8,701 nucleotides of DNA from Gammaproteobacteria bacterium (GCA_024763185.1 JANTFY010000088.1:1-8701); one strand, 5' to 3'. Positions 1 through 5,450 are shown, counted from the first letter of the stretch. Numbers and translations are program-made. The notes: a model not told the origin generated them from the letters alone.

Positions 1-1270
1 CCAGTAAAGCCGCATAACGACGCGCCTCGAGGAAGGCGGCCGCCTGTTCCATGCCTGGCTTGAGCTTGAGTATTTCAGTGCCCTTGTGACCGGCACGGAT
101 CATCTTGAAGCCATCCGTCTTCCAGTTCGGGTTGGCATCTGCTGTGGTGGTTTCAAAGATATCACCGAAGGTGACACCGGAATCAATGATTTGGCGGATT
201 TCGTCGTTAGTGGCATGTCCCAACTTGATCCAGCCCAGGTTGCCCCCGTTGTCACCAGCCTGATACCAGCGTGCGGCGTAAAGGGTATTGGCGGACAGGT
301 CGCCGGCCTTGTCAGCAACCGACATGAACATGCCCACATAGGCACCATCGTCACCAAAATAAGCGGTGCGTTGATCCGGCATGACCTGAGCCATTTCCCA
401 GGTGCCACGCCCCATGGAGTAGTGTTTGATGGGTGTGCTGGAACCGTCTCCCTGGACCACGACTTCGGTGATGTAACCATAGTCATAGGGATTGGCCTGG
501 CGCTCGCCGTTGAAGTAAACCTCGCTCAGCGCCTTGATACCTTTGGTTGCCTTGCTGTAACTCTTGCCGCTGACCTCGGTGTAGTAGAGGTCATAATCTT
601 CTTCTGAACCCAGGTGGGTGTTCCAGGGAGTCTGAGAGCCGAAACAGGGAATCCAAAGTCCACCAACCTCGGAGAAATCAACCGGGCGTTGATCGATGGC
701 CTTGAGCATACCGCTGCTATCCTGCTCGATGTCGGTAACAGTCATTGACATGGGCATACGAGAATACCAGCCCTTGGCCTTTTTGGCTTGTTCGCCGTTG
801 CCGAGCAGCCAGTCGTATTCATAGTGGGTCACCAGGAACAGCTTGTCGTCAACCGACAGCAGGCTATTGGCATCTGGGGTTTCAGCGATAACGGGATCGC
901 CGTTCAGGTCATTCAACGCGACACCTTTAGCATCGTACAGGCGCGCCGCTTCGTACGGGTTGGAGCCCACCTTGTCGGTGTTCTTGAACAACACGTTATA
1001 AGAAAGCGGATAGGTTTTTATAGAACCATCTGCATAACGCACGATTGCGCTCGATGCAGTTGAAGTAGTCAGCAGATCGGCCTCGGAAGAAGGGGCCGGA
1101 GTGCTGGTGAAATCAACAGAAGTTATTGCAGAGCCGCCACTGGCTGATGAGGCCGTGGTCGGGCCCATTCCTGTATGTTGACAGGCAGAAGTGGAGAGAC
1201 CGATGGCGACGGCGGCGGATAATAATTTCATCAGGCCGCGACGGGCCTGGGTATATTGCTTGGTTGGCAT
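1..1270 (-). CDS. PhoX-family (DUF839) phosphatase, N-terminal part, cut by window edge
   Basis: The reading frame stays open from the ATG at 1270 to the left edge (423 codons), so the C-terminal part is missing. The N-terminus has a twin-arginine-like signal (A9-R-R-G-L-M-K15, then a hydrophobic stretch) that runs into L-S-T-S-A-C30. The export route would be Tat, possibly with a lipid anchor on Cys30, but Thr at -3 is an atypical lipobox. A low-complexity Ser/Thr/Ala linker follows (about residues 37-75). The family signature is around residues 209-224, C-F-G-S-Q-T-P-W-N-T-H-L-G-S-E-E, equivalent to the metal-site Cys/Glu region of PhoX. A second conserved block is G-R-G-T-W-E-M-A at 287-294, followed by Y-F-G-D-D-G. 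PhoX enzymes are periplasmic or exported Ca/Fe-dependent alkaline phosphatases that release phosphate from organic esters. A weak Shine-Dalgarno (AGGT) lies about 11 nt before the ATG. I see no clear Pho box upstream. Family assignment is firm; the substrate is inferred. Confidence 0.88.
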   Translation of the reverse strand, partial: MPTKQYTQARRGLMKLLSAAVAIGLSTSACQHTGMGPTTASSASGGSAITSVDFTSTPAPSSEADLLTTSTASSAIVRYADGSIKTYPLSYNVLFKNTDKVGSNPYEAARLYDAKGVALNDLNGDPVIAETPDANSLLSVDDKLFLVTHYEYDWLLGNGEQAKKAKGWYSRMPMSMTVTDIEQDSSGMLKAIDQRPVDFSEVGGLWIPCFGSQTPWNTHLGSEEDYDLYYTEVSGKSYSKATKGIKALSEVYFNGERQANPYDYGYITEVVVQGDGSSTPIKHYSMGRGTWEMAQVMPDQRTAYFGDDGAYVGMFMSVADKAGDLSANTLYAARWYQAGDNGGNLGWIKLGHATNDEIRQIIDSGVTFGDIFETTTADANPNWKTDGFKMIRAGHKGTEILKLKPGMEQAAAFLEARRYAALL

Positions 1271-1444
1271 GGTTAAATTTACCTATTGTGACTCTTCGAA
1301 AGCGATATTGGAGTTTTGTTTACCCATTCCAGGTAATTGTCCCTGCAATCGGTAAAACTAAAAAAGAACAGCCGCGGACCATAGAGGAGGAATGTTAAAA
1401 ATTTATTACAAAGCTATTAAAACTTCGGGCATCCGCCTTTGAAA

Positions 1445-1459
1445 GGGAATTAAATTCCC
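1445..1459. promoter_or_regulatory. Perfect 7-bp palindrome, operator-like
   Basis: GGGAATT-A-AATTCCC is a perfect inverted repeat with a single central base. Short outer arms GCCT (1435-1438) and AGGC (1460-1463) could extend it with a bulge. It is not followed by a T-run in either direction, so it is not a plausible intrinsic terminator. It sits 175 bp from the phosphatase start and 230 bp from the TlpA start, suitable for binding a dimeric regulator acting on either unit. I do not recognise it as the site of a known regulator. Confidence 0.4.
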
Positions 1460-1606
1460 AGGCCTTAACTTAAGTTACTGATAAGAGCCTTGTTCGTATT
1501 CAGTTGCCGCTTGATTTTACGAATTCATGTAGCCTCGGAAGAGGGCAATACAGTTGATGGAGAAATAATTTAAAACGACTAAGAGGATTTTCAAATTATT
1601 TTTGTA

Positions 1607-1622
1607 TGGCATATCCATTGAA
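1607..1622 (+). promoter_or_regulatory. Weak sigma-54 (-24/-12)-like element upstream of the TlpA cassette
   Basis: TGGCAT-N5-TTGAA resembles the sigma-54 consensus TGGCAC-N5-TTGCA with the correct spacing. The near-invariant C of the -12 GC is replaced by A, so this is a degraded match. Transcription would start near 1633, about 55 nt before the TlpA ATG. The upstream palindrome at 1445-1459 lies at a distance usual for an enhancer-binding protein site. Given the -12 mismatch it may well be chance. Confidence 0.18.
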
Positions 1623-1643
1623 ATTCTCTTGTGCTTAACATCC

Positions 1644-1674
1644 ACTGGTTTAGACTGCCCGGATCAAAACCAGT
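1644..1674. promoter_or_regulatory. Inverted repeat just before the TlpA start, possible leader hairpin or operator
   Basis: ACTGGTTT (1644-1651) and AAACCAGT (1667-1674) are perfect 8-bp inverted arms separated by 15 nt. The right arm ends 3 nt before the Shine-Dalgarno AGGG (1678-1681) of the TlpA gene. In RNA it would form a stem-loop immediately upstream of the ribosome site. In DNA it could be an operator with half-sites about two helical turns apart. No T-run follows, so a terminator is unlikely. Confidence 0.4.
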
Positions 1675-1688
1675 AATAGGGATTTATC

Positions 1689-2126
1689 ATGAAAAAGCTT
1701 ATCTTGCTGTTGGTGCTGCTCAGTTCATCAGCTCAAGCGGAAATTTACGATATCAACGAATTTTCGCTGGAGAACTACCGTGGTAAAGTCGTGTACCTGG
1801 ATTTTTGGGCATCCTGGTGCAAGCCCTGCCAAAAATCCTTTCCCTGGATGAATGATTTGAAAAGCAAATTTCCTGCTGAGTATTTTGATGTTGTGACCAT
1901 CAATCTCGATGAGAATAGCCAGGACATGCATGATTTCCTGCAGAAAGTTCCCGCCGAATTTGATATCTACCATGACGCGAACGGCCAGGCTGCGCAGACC
2001 TTCAAGGTCGAAGGCATGCCCATGTCTTACCTGATTGACCGCGATGGCAAGATCCAGAGCCGTCATATAGGATTCTATGAAAAGAAAAAAGCCGAGCTGG
2101 AAAAAGAAATCGAGGGATTGCTGTGA
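1689..2126 (+). CDS. TlpA/ResA-like periplasmic thioredoxin
   Basis: This protein of 145 residues is a small exported thiol-disulfide oxidoreductase. It has a Sec signal peptide (K2-K3, hydrophobic to about residue 14, cleavage after S-A-Q-A17) and a single thioredoxin fold. The active site is W-A-S-W-C44-K-P-C47, and the cis-proline loop is G-M-P111-M-S-Y. TlpA/ResA proteins usually reduce disulfides in specific exported clients, for example apocytochromes before heme attachment. The start is supported by AGGG 7 nt before the ATG. It is the first gene of the cassette, and its TGA overlaps the GTG of the DUF4266 gene. The next product has paired C-terminal cysteines, so it is a likely client; this is inference. 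The downstream cytochrome c is another possible client. Confidence 0.9.
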   Translation: MKKLILLLVLLSSSAQAEIYDINEFSLENYRGKVVYLDFWASWCKPCQKSFPWMNDLKSKFPAEYFDVVTINLDENSQDMHDFLQKVPAEFDIYHDANGQAAQTFKVEGMPMSYLIDRDGKIQSRHIGFYEKKKAELEKEIEGLL

Positions 2127-2347
2127 AGAAAACGATTAACGCCATGTTATTACTCATGGTCATGGTGATGATGTCTGCCTGCTCATCGCTCGGCGTCAAG
2201 CCCTGGGAGCGTGGCTCCCTGTCACGCGACGATATGCTGATGGATGCCGATGCACTCGACCTGGCTTTTGACGAACATATTTATTTCAGTAAGGAAGCAT
2301 CAAGCGGTGGACAGGGATTTGCCGGTGGAGGTTGTGGATGCAACTGA
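2123..2347 (+). CDS. DUF4266 small lipoprotein with C-terminal GGGCGCN
   Basis: This protein of 74 residues has a lipoprotein signal (K2-K3, Met/Leu-rich core, lipobox M-S-A-C20), so the mature form has only about 55 residues anchored by Cys20. The mature part contains the DUF4266 hallmarks V-K-P-W-E-R-G (25-31) and D-E-H-I-Y-F-S-K-E (50-58), then a Gly-rich tail ending G-G-G-C71-G-C73-N. The C-x-C tail could bind a metal or form a redox disulfide. Translation starts at a GTG that overlaps the TGA of the TlpA gene, with GAGGGA 5 nt upstream, so the two are translationally coupled. The 3' end overlaps the next gene by 10 nt. The family is known to me only as a domain of unknown function that co-occurs with DUF3570. 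The role here is open: partner, chaperone or metal donor for the DUF3570 protein are possibilities. Confidence 0.88.
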   Translation: MKKTINAMLLLMVMVMMSACSSLGVKPWERGSLSRDDMLMDADALDLAFDEHIYFSKEASSGGQGFAGGGCGCN

Positions 2348-3582
2348 AAAACAAGAAAATAGCCGGATTGTTATCGGTTGCCACCTGCACCTTGCTGGGT
2401 GGTAACGCGCAGGCAGAAAGCGAAACCTGGGACATTGACAGCGCGCTGCTGATTTACAATGAAACCGACAGGGTGTCTGCCATAGAGCCGGTCATCAATG
2501 CCAAGAAAGACCTGGGAGACGATGAAATCCTGTCGATGAAACTGGTGCTTGATGGCTTGACCGGCGCATCAGCCAACGGGGCCGTGCCTTCCAGTCAGCC
2601 GCAGACATTCACCCGGCCATCCGGAAAAGGGTCTTACACGACGCAAGCCAATGAGACGCCCCTGGATGACACCTTTCATGATACCAGAGTGAGTTACAGC
2701 CTGAACTGGGACAAACCACTAGACCGTAACAACCGCCGCAACCTCGGCTTCAGTTTTTCCCGGGAATATGACTTCACCTCTGTGGGTGCCAATGCCTTGT
2801 GGTCGCATGACATGAACCAGAAGAATACGACGCTGACGGGTGGCCTTAGCCTGGAACTGGATGCAATCACGCCCGTCGGGGACACTCCGCAGGGATTGAC
2901 GGATATGGATGACCGAATCCGGGTGTCCTCGTCCGAGGATCGCACGCTGCTTGATCTGCTGTTTGGCGTGACGCAGATCATCGACAAGAACAGCCTGTTC
3001 CAGGTGAATTACTCACTGAGTCAGGCTAACGGTTACATGACGGATCCGTATAAAATTATCAGTGTGGTTGATAGTAGCGGGGAGCCTGCCTACTATTTGT
3101 ATGAAAAACGGCCCGAAGATCGACTGCGCCAAAGTGTGTACGGCAAATACAAAAGACAACTGGATAACAAGGATATCATCACCACTTCCTACCGTTTTAT
3201 GAGCGATGACTGGGGCGTGCGCTCACATACGCTGGACCTGACCTACAGGGTGAAAATGGAAAATGGGTACTTCATCCAGCCTCACGTTCGTTATTACCAG
3301 CAATCTGCGGCTGATTTTTACCATTATTTTCTGACCGATACTCAGGCCATTCCCGAGTTTGCCAGTGCCGACTATCGCCTGGGCGAGATGACGGCAACCA
3401 CAATAGGCGTCAAGGTAGGAAAAACCCTCTCCGATAAACATGTCTGGTCGGTACGCCTGGAAATGTACCAGCAATCGGGCGATTCCTCGCCGGATGAAGC
3501 CTTTGGGCAACTGCAAAACCAGGACCTGTATCCGGATGTGGATGCGGTGATCGCGCAATTCAATTATTCTTTTAAGTGGTGA
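2338..3582 (+). CDS. DUF3570 outer-membrane-type beta-barrel with ApbE-type flavinylation motif
   Basis: This protein of 414 residues has a Sec signal peptide (K4-N-K-K7, hydrophobic core, cleavage near A-Q-A26). From about residue 105 on it shows alternating polar and aromatic strands typical of an outer-membrane barrel (for example V-S-Y-S-L-N-W, Y-K-R-Q-L, F-I-Q-P-H-V-R-Y-Y) and it ends in Trp (N-Y-S-F-K-W), as expected for insertion by the Bam complex. The DUF3570 signature region includes D72-G-L-T-G-A-S78 and P-Q-T-F-T-R-P-S-G (88-96). The first segment fits the Dxx(S/T)GA(S/T) covalent-FMN motif. I chose the ATG at 2338, which has a strong GGAGG 6 nt upstream, over the TTG two codons earlier. 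It overlaps the DUF4266 gene by 10 nt, and apbE follows 63 nt downstream. The barrel location is inferred from sequence pattern. The function is unknown; a flavoprotein role is a hypothesis. Confidence 0.9.
   Translation: MQLKNKKIAGLLSVATCTLLGGNAQAESETWDIDSALLIYNETDRVSAIEPVINAKKDLGDDEILSMKLVLDGLTGASANGAVPSSQPQTFTRPSGKGSYTTQANETPLDDTFHDTRVSYSLNWDKPLDRNNRRNLGFSFSREYDFTSVGANALWSHDMNQKNTTLTGGLSLELDAITPVGDTPQGLTDMDDRIRVSSSEDRTLLDLLFGVTQIIDKNSLFQVNYSLSQANGYMTDPYKIISVVDSSGEPAYYLYEKRPEDRLRQSVYGKYKRQLDNKDIITTSYRFMSDDWGVRSHTLDLTYRVKMENGYFIQPHVRYYQQSAADFYHYFLTDTQAIPEFASADYRLGEMTATTIGVKVGKTLSDKHVWSVRLEMYQQSGDSSPDEAFGQLQNQDLYPDVDAVIAQFNYSFKW
2551..2571 (+). other. Candidate covalent-FMN attachment motif DGLTGAS in the DUF3570 protein
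   Basis: Codons 72-78 of the DUF3570 gene encode D-G-L-T-G-A-S. The ApbE recognition motif established in NqrB, NqrC and RnfG is Dxx(S/T)GA(S/T), with FMN bound through a phosphoester to the last Ser/Thr, which here is Ser78. The motif lies between the signal peptide and the first clear barrel strands, so it could be exposed to the periplasm or in the barrel lumen. It is the only such motif I find in the proteins of this window, and an apbE gene is in the same cassette. Confidence 0.55.
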
Positions 3583-3613
3583 AGCGCTTTGTTTCTGGAT
3601 TAAAAAGCTTCAC
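3579..3613 (+). repeat. Inverted repeat spanning the DUF3570 stop codon
   Basis: GTGAAGC (3579-3585) and GCTTCAC (3607-3613) are perfect 7-bp arms. Inner TTT and AAA runs could add a few pairs. The left arm contains the stop codon of the DUF3570 gene. No T-run follows the right arm, so it is not a standard intrinsic terminator. In the mRNA it could be a hairpin that adjusts the level of the downstream apbE message or protects a processed 3' end. Confidence 0.3.
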
Positions 3614-3645
3614 GTCAGCTGCTGTCAGTCCGTATCATCATCACC

Positions 3646-4524
3646 GTGAACATTGAGCATAGAGAGCATTACTACGCGGCTGGTTTTCAATGCATGGCCA
3701 GCCCCTGTGAAATCCTTATCGAAACTGATGATGCCGAACTGGCGCGTCAGCTGTGCCTGTCCGGGCAACGCGAAGCACGGCGCATTGAGCAAAAATTCAG
3801 CCGTTACCGCGATGACAATATTGTCCATCAAATCAACCAGGGCCAGGGGCAGGCCATAGACATCGACAATGAAACCTATCGCCTGCTGCAGTTTGCGGAT
3901 CGATGTTACCAGCTTAGCGATGGCTTGTTTGATATCACCTCGGGTGTTCTCGGCAAGGCCTGGCGTTTTGATGGCAGCAACCGGTTACCCGGTCAGTCTC
4001 AACTGGATGAACTGCTGTGTACCGTGGGCTGGGAAAAAGTCGAGTTCAATCCGCAATACGTTCGCCTGCCGGCCGGTATGCAGATTGATTTTGGCGGTAT
4101 AGGCAAGGAATACGCGGTCGACAAGGTGCTCACCGATTTAAAGCAACACTGCGATCGAGAGATTATGGTAAATTTCGGCGGTGACTGTCATGCCAGCGGT
4201 CCACCCGCACAACAGGGCGCATGGATGACGGGCATTGAAAATCCGTTAAAACCGGGCGATGCGGCCGAGGTCATTCGGCTTGCCAGAGGTGCCCTGGCAA
4301 CCAGTGGTGATGCTTACCGGTTCATTGTTGCCAATGGTAAACGTTATGGGCACATACTGAATCCAAAAACAGGTTGGCCCGCGACGGACTCCCCCAGGTC
4401 GGTTACCGTGGCAGCAGGGACTTGTACCGAGGCCGGCATCTTGTCGACCCTGGCCATATTGCAGGGTAAGGATGCCGAGTCCTTTCTTGATGCGCAACAG
4501 GTTAAATACTGGTGTTACCGGTAA
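3646..4524 (+). CDS. apbE: FAD:protein FMN transferase (ApbE family)
   Basis: This protein of 292 residues transfers FMN from FAD onto a Ser/Thr of a client protein, using a divalent metal. Family blocks appear in order: M17-A-S-P-C-E-I, F51-S-R-Y-R, S91-D-G-L-F-D-I-T-S-G, D148-F-G-G-I-G-K-E-Y-A-V-D, N176-F-G-G-D, A216-L-A-T-S-G-D-A-Y and H236-I-L-N-P-K-T-G-W-P. In the last block, where ApbE proteins usually have A-D-x-L-x-T, this one has A263-G-I-L-S-T268, so the metal-ligand Asp is Gly. The GTG at 3646 is the best start because conserved residues precede the ATG at codon 17, but no Shine-Dalgarno is evident. An in-frame stop at 3601 rules out a longer N-terminus with a signal peptide, so the protein appears cytoplasmic although most ApbE are exported. 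The likely client is the DUF3570 protein next to it. Confidence 0.92.
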   Translation: MNIEHREHYYAAGFQCMASPCEILIETDDAELARQLCLSGQREARRIEQKFSRYRDDNIVHQINQGQGQAIDIDNETYRLLQFADRCYQLSDGLFDITSGVLGKAWRFDGSNRLPGQSQLDELLCTVGWEKVEFNPQYVRLPAGMQIDFGGIGKEYAVDKVLTDLKQHCDREIMVNFGGDCHASGPPAQQGAWMTGIENPLKPGDAAEVIRLARGALATSGDAYRFIVANGKRYGHILNPKTGWPATDSPRSVTVAAGTCTEAGILSTLAILQGKDAESFLDAQQVKYWCYR

Positions 4525-4552
4525 AAAACTAATTTAACATTCTGATTATGTG

Positions 4553-4573
4553 GAAGAAGTCTGGACTTGCTTC
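4553..4573 (+). repeat. Short hairpin between apbE and the cytochrome gene
   Basis: GAAG-AAGT (4553-4560) can pair with ACTT-G-CTTC (4565-4573) around a CTGG loop, giving 8 base pairs with one bulged G. It lies about 30 nt after the apbE stop. The nearest T-run (4591-4595) is 18 nt further on, so it would be a poor intrinsic terminator. It could partially separate apbE from the cytochrome gene, whose own promoter would then have to lie between here and 4610. I cannot place that promoter confidently. Confidence 0.25.
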
Positions 4574-4625
4574 ATACCGTGGTTTAAGGCTTTTTATATA
4601 ACGCGCCAATTGAGGAGAAAATACC

Positions 4626-5030
4626 ATGAAAATCTCAGCTTTAATCAGCCTTGTATTATTGCTAATGCCATCAGCACAAGCATCGCAAGAGGGTAAGTCG
4701 CTGTTTGAATCACTGTGCATGAGCTGTCATGTCCTGTCCGGGCAGCCGACAGTTGCTCCACCCGTTTTCGGCATGAAAAATCACGTCATGCAGGCTTACC
4801 CGAATCGTGAAGACTTTATCAATTATATCGTCCACTGGGTTAGACAGCCCGATGCCTCCCGGGCCCTGATGCCGGGCGCCGTGAGGCGTTTTGGGGTCAT
4901 GCCGGCCTTGTCATACCCGGACGACCAGGTGAGAAAAGTAGCCGAATTTCTCTACGACACGAATTTAAGAATGCCAGGCTGGTATCGAAAACATTATGAA
5001 GCCGAACACGGTAAAACGCCCAGGCATTAG
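4626..5030 (+). CDS. Periplasmic monoheme c-type cytochrome
   Basis: This protein of 134 residues has a Sec signal peptide (cleavage after S-A-Q-A19) and one heme-c attachment site C31-M-S-C34-H35. H35 is the proximal ligand. The distal ligand is probably Met92 in F-G-V-M92-P-A-L; Met82 in L-M-P-G is an alternative. The helix after it (D99-D-Q-V-R-K-V-A-E-F-L-Y) is the usual C-terminal class I cytochrome helix. It would be a small soluble periplasmic electron carrier. The start is supported by GAGGAG 8 nt before the ATG. It lies 101 nt downstream of apbE on the same strand, and the TlpA-like thioredoxin upstream could help reduce its CxxC before heme ligation. The electron donor and acceptor cannot be told from sequence. 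Function in the flavinylation cassette is inference from position only. Confidence 0.92.
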   Translation: MKISALISLVLLLMPSAQASQEGKSLFESLCMSCHVLSGQPTVAPPVFGMKNHVMQAYPNREDFINYIVHWVRQPDASRALMPGAVRRFGVMPALSYPDDQVRKVAEFLYDTNLRMPGWYRKHYEAEHGKTPRH

Positions 5031-5033
5031 GAC

Positions 5034-5050
5034 TTGTTGGCCTGCAACAA
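5034..5050 (+). repeat. Small perfect hairpin after the cytochrome gene
   Basis: TTGTTG (5034-5039) and CAACAA (5045-5050) are perfect 6-bp arms with a 5-nt loop, just after the cytochrome stop codon. It is weak (A/T-rich) and has no downstream T-run, so termination here is doubtful. The next gene is probably still co-transcribed. Confidence 0.22.
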
Positions 5051-5080
5051 AACCAGCATTCTTGTTGTTAGGGGTTATGC

Positions 5081-5413
5081 ATGATTGAAAAAACCATCGT
5101 ACTGGTATTACTAGCGACCTCTTTGCTGGCGCTGGGTAACGCCGCCATCGTCTACAAGCGCAGTTACTACCTGGAATCAGAAGATCGTGTCAACCTGGAG
5201 CGCTTGATTGATCATATTGAGCAGTTGGAACGTGAACGCCTGCTCGAATTGAGCAAGCGCCTGGTGACCATCAGCAAATCCGATTTTGGCATATTGCTGT
5301 TGTTAAACCGGGAGTTTCGGCGCGCCGTTGTCTGGCTCGGTTTAAGCCTTTCTGGCCTGGTCATCTACCTGCTTTTTTTACAGGCCAGGATTTATTTGCG
5401 CAACAGGGCATGA
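5081..5413 (+). CDS. Small membrane protein with two helices and a coiled coil, unknown function
   Basis: I do not recognise the family of this 110-residue protein. The N-terminal 22 residues are a hydrophobic helix that could be an uncleaved anchor or a signal peptide ending near G-N-A-A. It is followed by a charged helical segment (about 32-66, rich in Glu, Arg and Leu with heptad-like spacing, for example L-E-R-L-I-D-H-I-E-Q-L-E-R-E-R-L) and a second membrane helix at about 82-103 (V-W-L-G-L-S-L-S-G-L-V-I-Y-L-L-F-L). It ends with basic residues. A likely topology is both ends in the cytoplasm with the helical middle in the periplasm, or a short dimerising rod. AGGGG lies 8 nt before the ATG. 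It is 50 nt downstream of the cytochrome c gene on the same strand and is the last plus-strand gene before the convergent junction. Confidence 0.75.
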   Translation: MIEKTIVLVLLATSLLALGNAAIVYKRSYYLESEDRVNLERLIDHIEQLERERLLELSKRLVTISKSDFGILLLLNREFRRAVVWLGLSLSGLVIYLLFLQARIYLRNRA

Positions 5414-5421
5414 CAGTCAGC

Positions 5422-5446
5422 GACCCGTGACCCGTGACCCTGTCAC
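5422..5446. repeat. Tandem heptanucleotide repeat with hairpin at the convergent gene junction
   Basis: GACCCGT occurs twice in direct tandem (5422-5428, 5429-5435), followed by a degenerate third copy and then TCACCCGT. GTGAC-CCT-GTCAC (5434-5446) is a perfect 5-bp inverted repeat, and the outer TGACAG (5411-5416) and CTGTCA (5440-5445) are also complementary. The site lies in the 37-nt gap between the plus-strand membrane protein gene and the minus-strand gamma-glutamylcyclotransferase-like gene. It may serve as a bidirectional transcription stop, though neither side has a T-run. Confidence 0.4.
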
Positions 5447-5450
5447 CCGT

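Larger units (their letters stand above)
1271..1688. other. Divergent intergenic region between the phosphatase and the TlpA gene
   Basis: This stretch of 418 nt is AT-rich and holds no convincing gene. The short plus-strand frame over its left part is antisense to the phosphatase N-terminus and has no ribosome site. It must contain the promoters of both divergent transcription units. Visible structure is a perfect palindrome at 1445-1459, a weak sigma-54-like element at 1607-1622 and an inverted repeat at 1644-1674, each listed separately. TTTACC occurs at 1278-1283 and 1319-1324, and its complement GGTAAA at 1351-1356, close to the phosphatase start. I could not assign a good sigma-70 promoter in either direction, nor a phosphate-regulon box. 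Confidence 0.7.

Noticed and set aside
86..607. Long plus-strand open frame of 173 codons antisense to the phosphatase
   Set aside because: The minus-strand frame carries clear PhoX/DUF839 motifs throughout this interval. The plus-strand product matches no family I know and is a typical shadow.
1126..1398. Plus-strand open frame of 90 codons across the phosphatase start
   Set aside because: It is antisense to the signal-peptide region of the phosphatase, has no ribosome site, and its Trp/Arg-rich composition looks like a frame shadow.
1641..1660. A 20-nt stretch matching 4831-4850 inside the cytochrome gene at 18 of 20 positions, suggesting a cytochrome gene remnant upstream of the TlpA gene
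   Set aside because: Reading the matching frame upstream gives a stop at 1619-1621 and no heme motif, and similarity does not extend on either side. Chance is the simplest explanation.
1271..1688. Phosphate-regulon box upstream of the PhoX-like gene
   Set aside because: I looked for paired CTGTCA-like repeats with 11-bp periodicity on both strands and found none.
3694..4524. Shorter ApbE starting at the ATG of codon 17
   Set aside because: Residues before this ATG (F14-Q-C-M-A-S-P-C) align with the conserved first strand of ApbE proteins, so the start must lie upstream. The GTG at 3646 is the only common start codon between the upstream stop and that block.
4553..4595. Intrinsic terminator after apbE
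   Set aside because: The hairpin and the T-run at 4591-4595 are separated by 18 nt, too far for a standard Rho-independent terminator.
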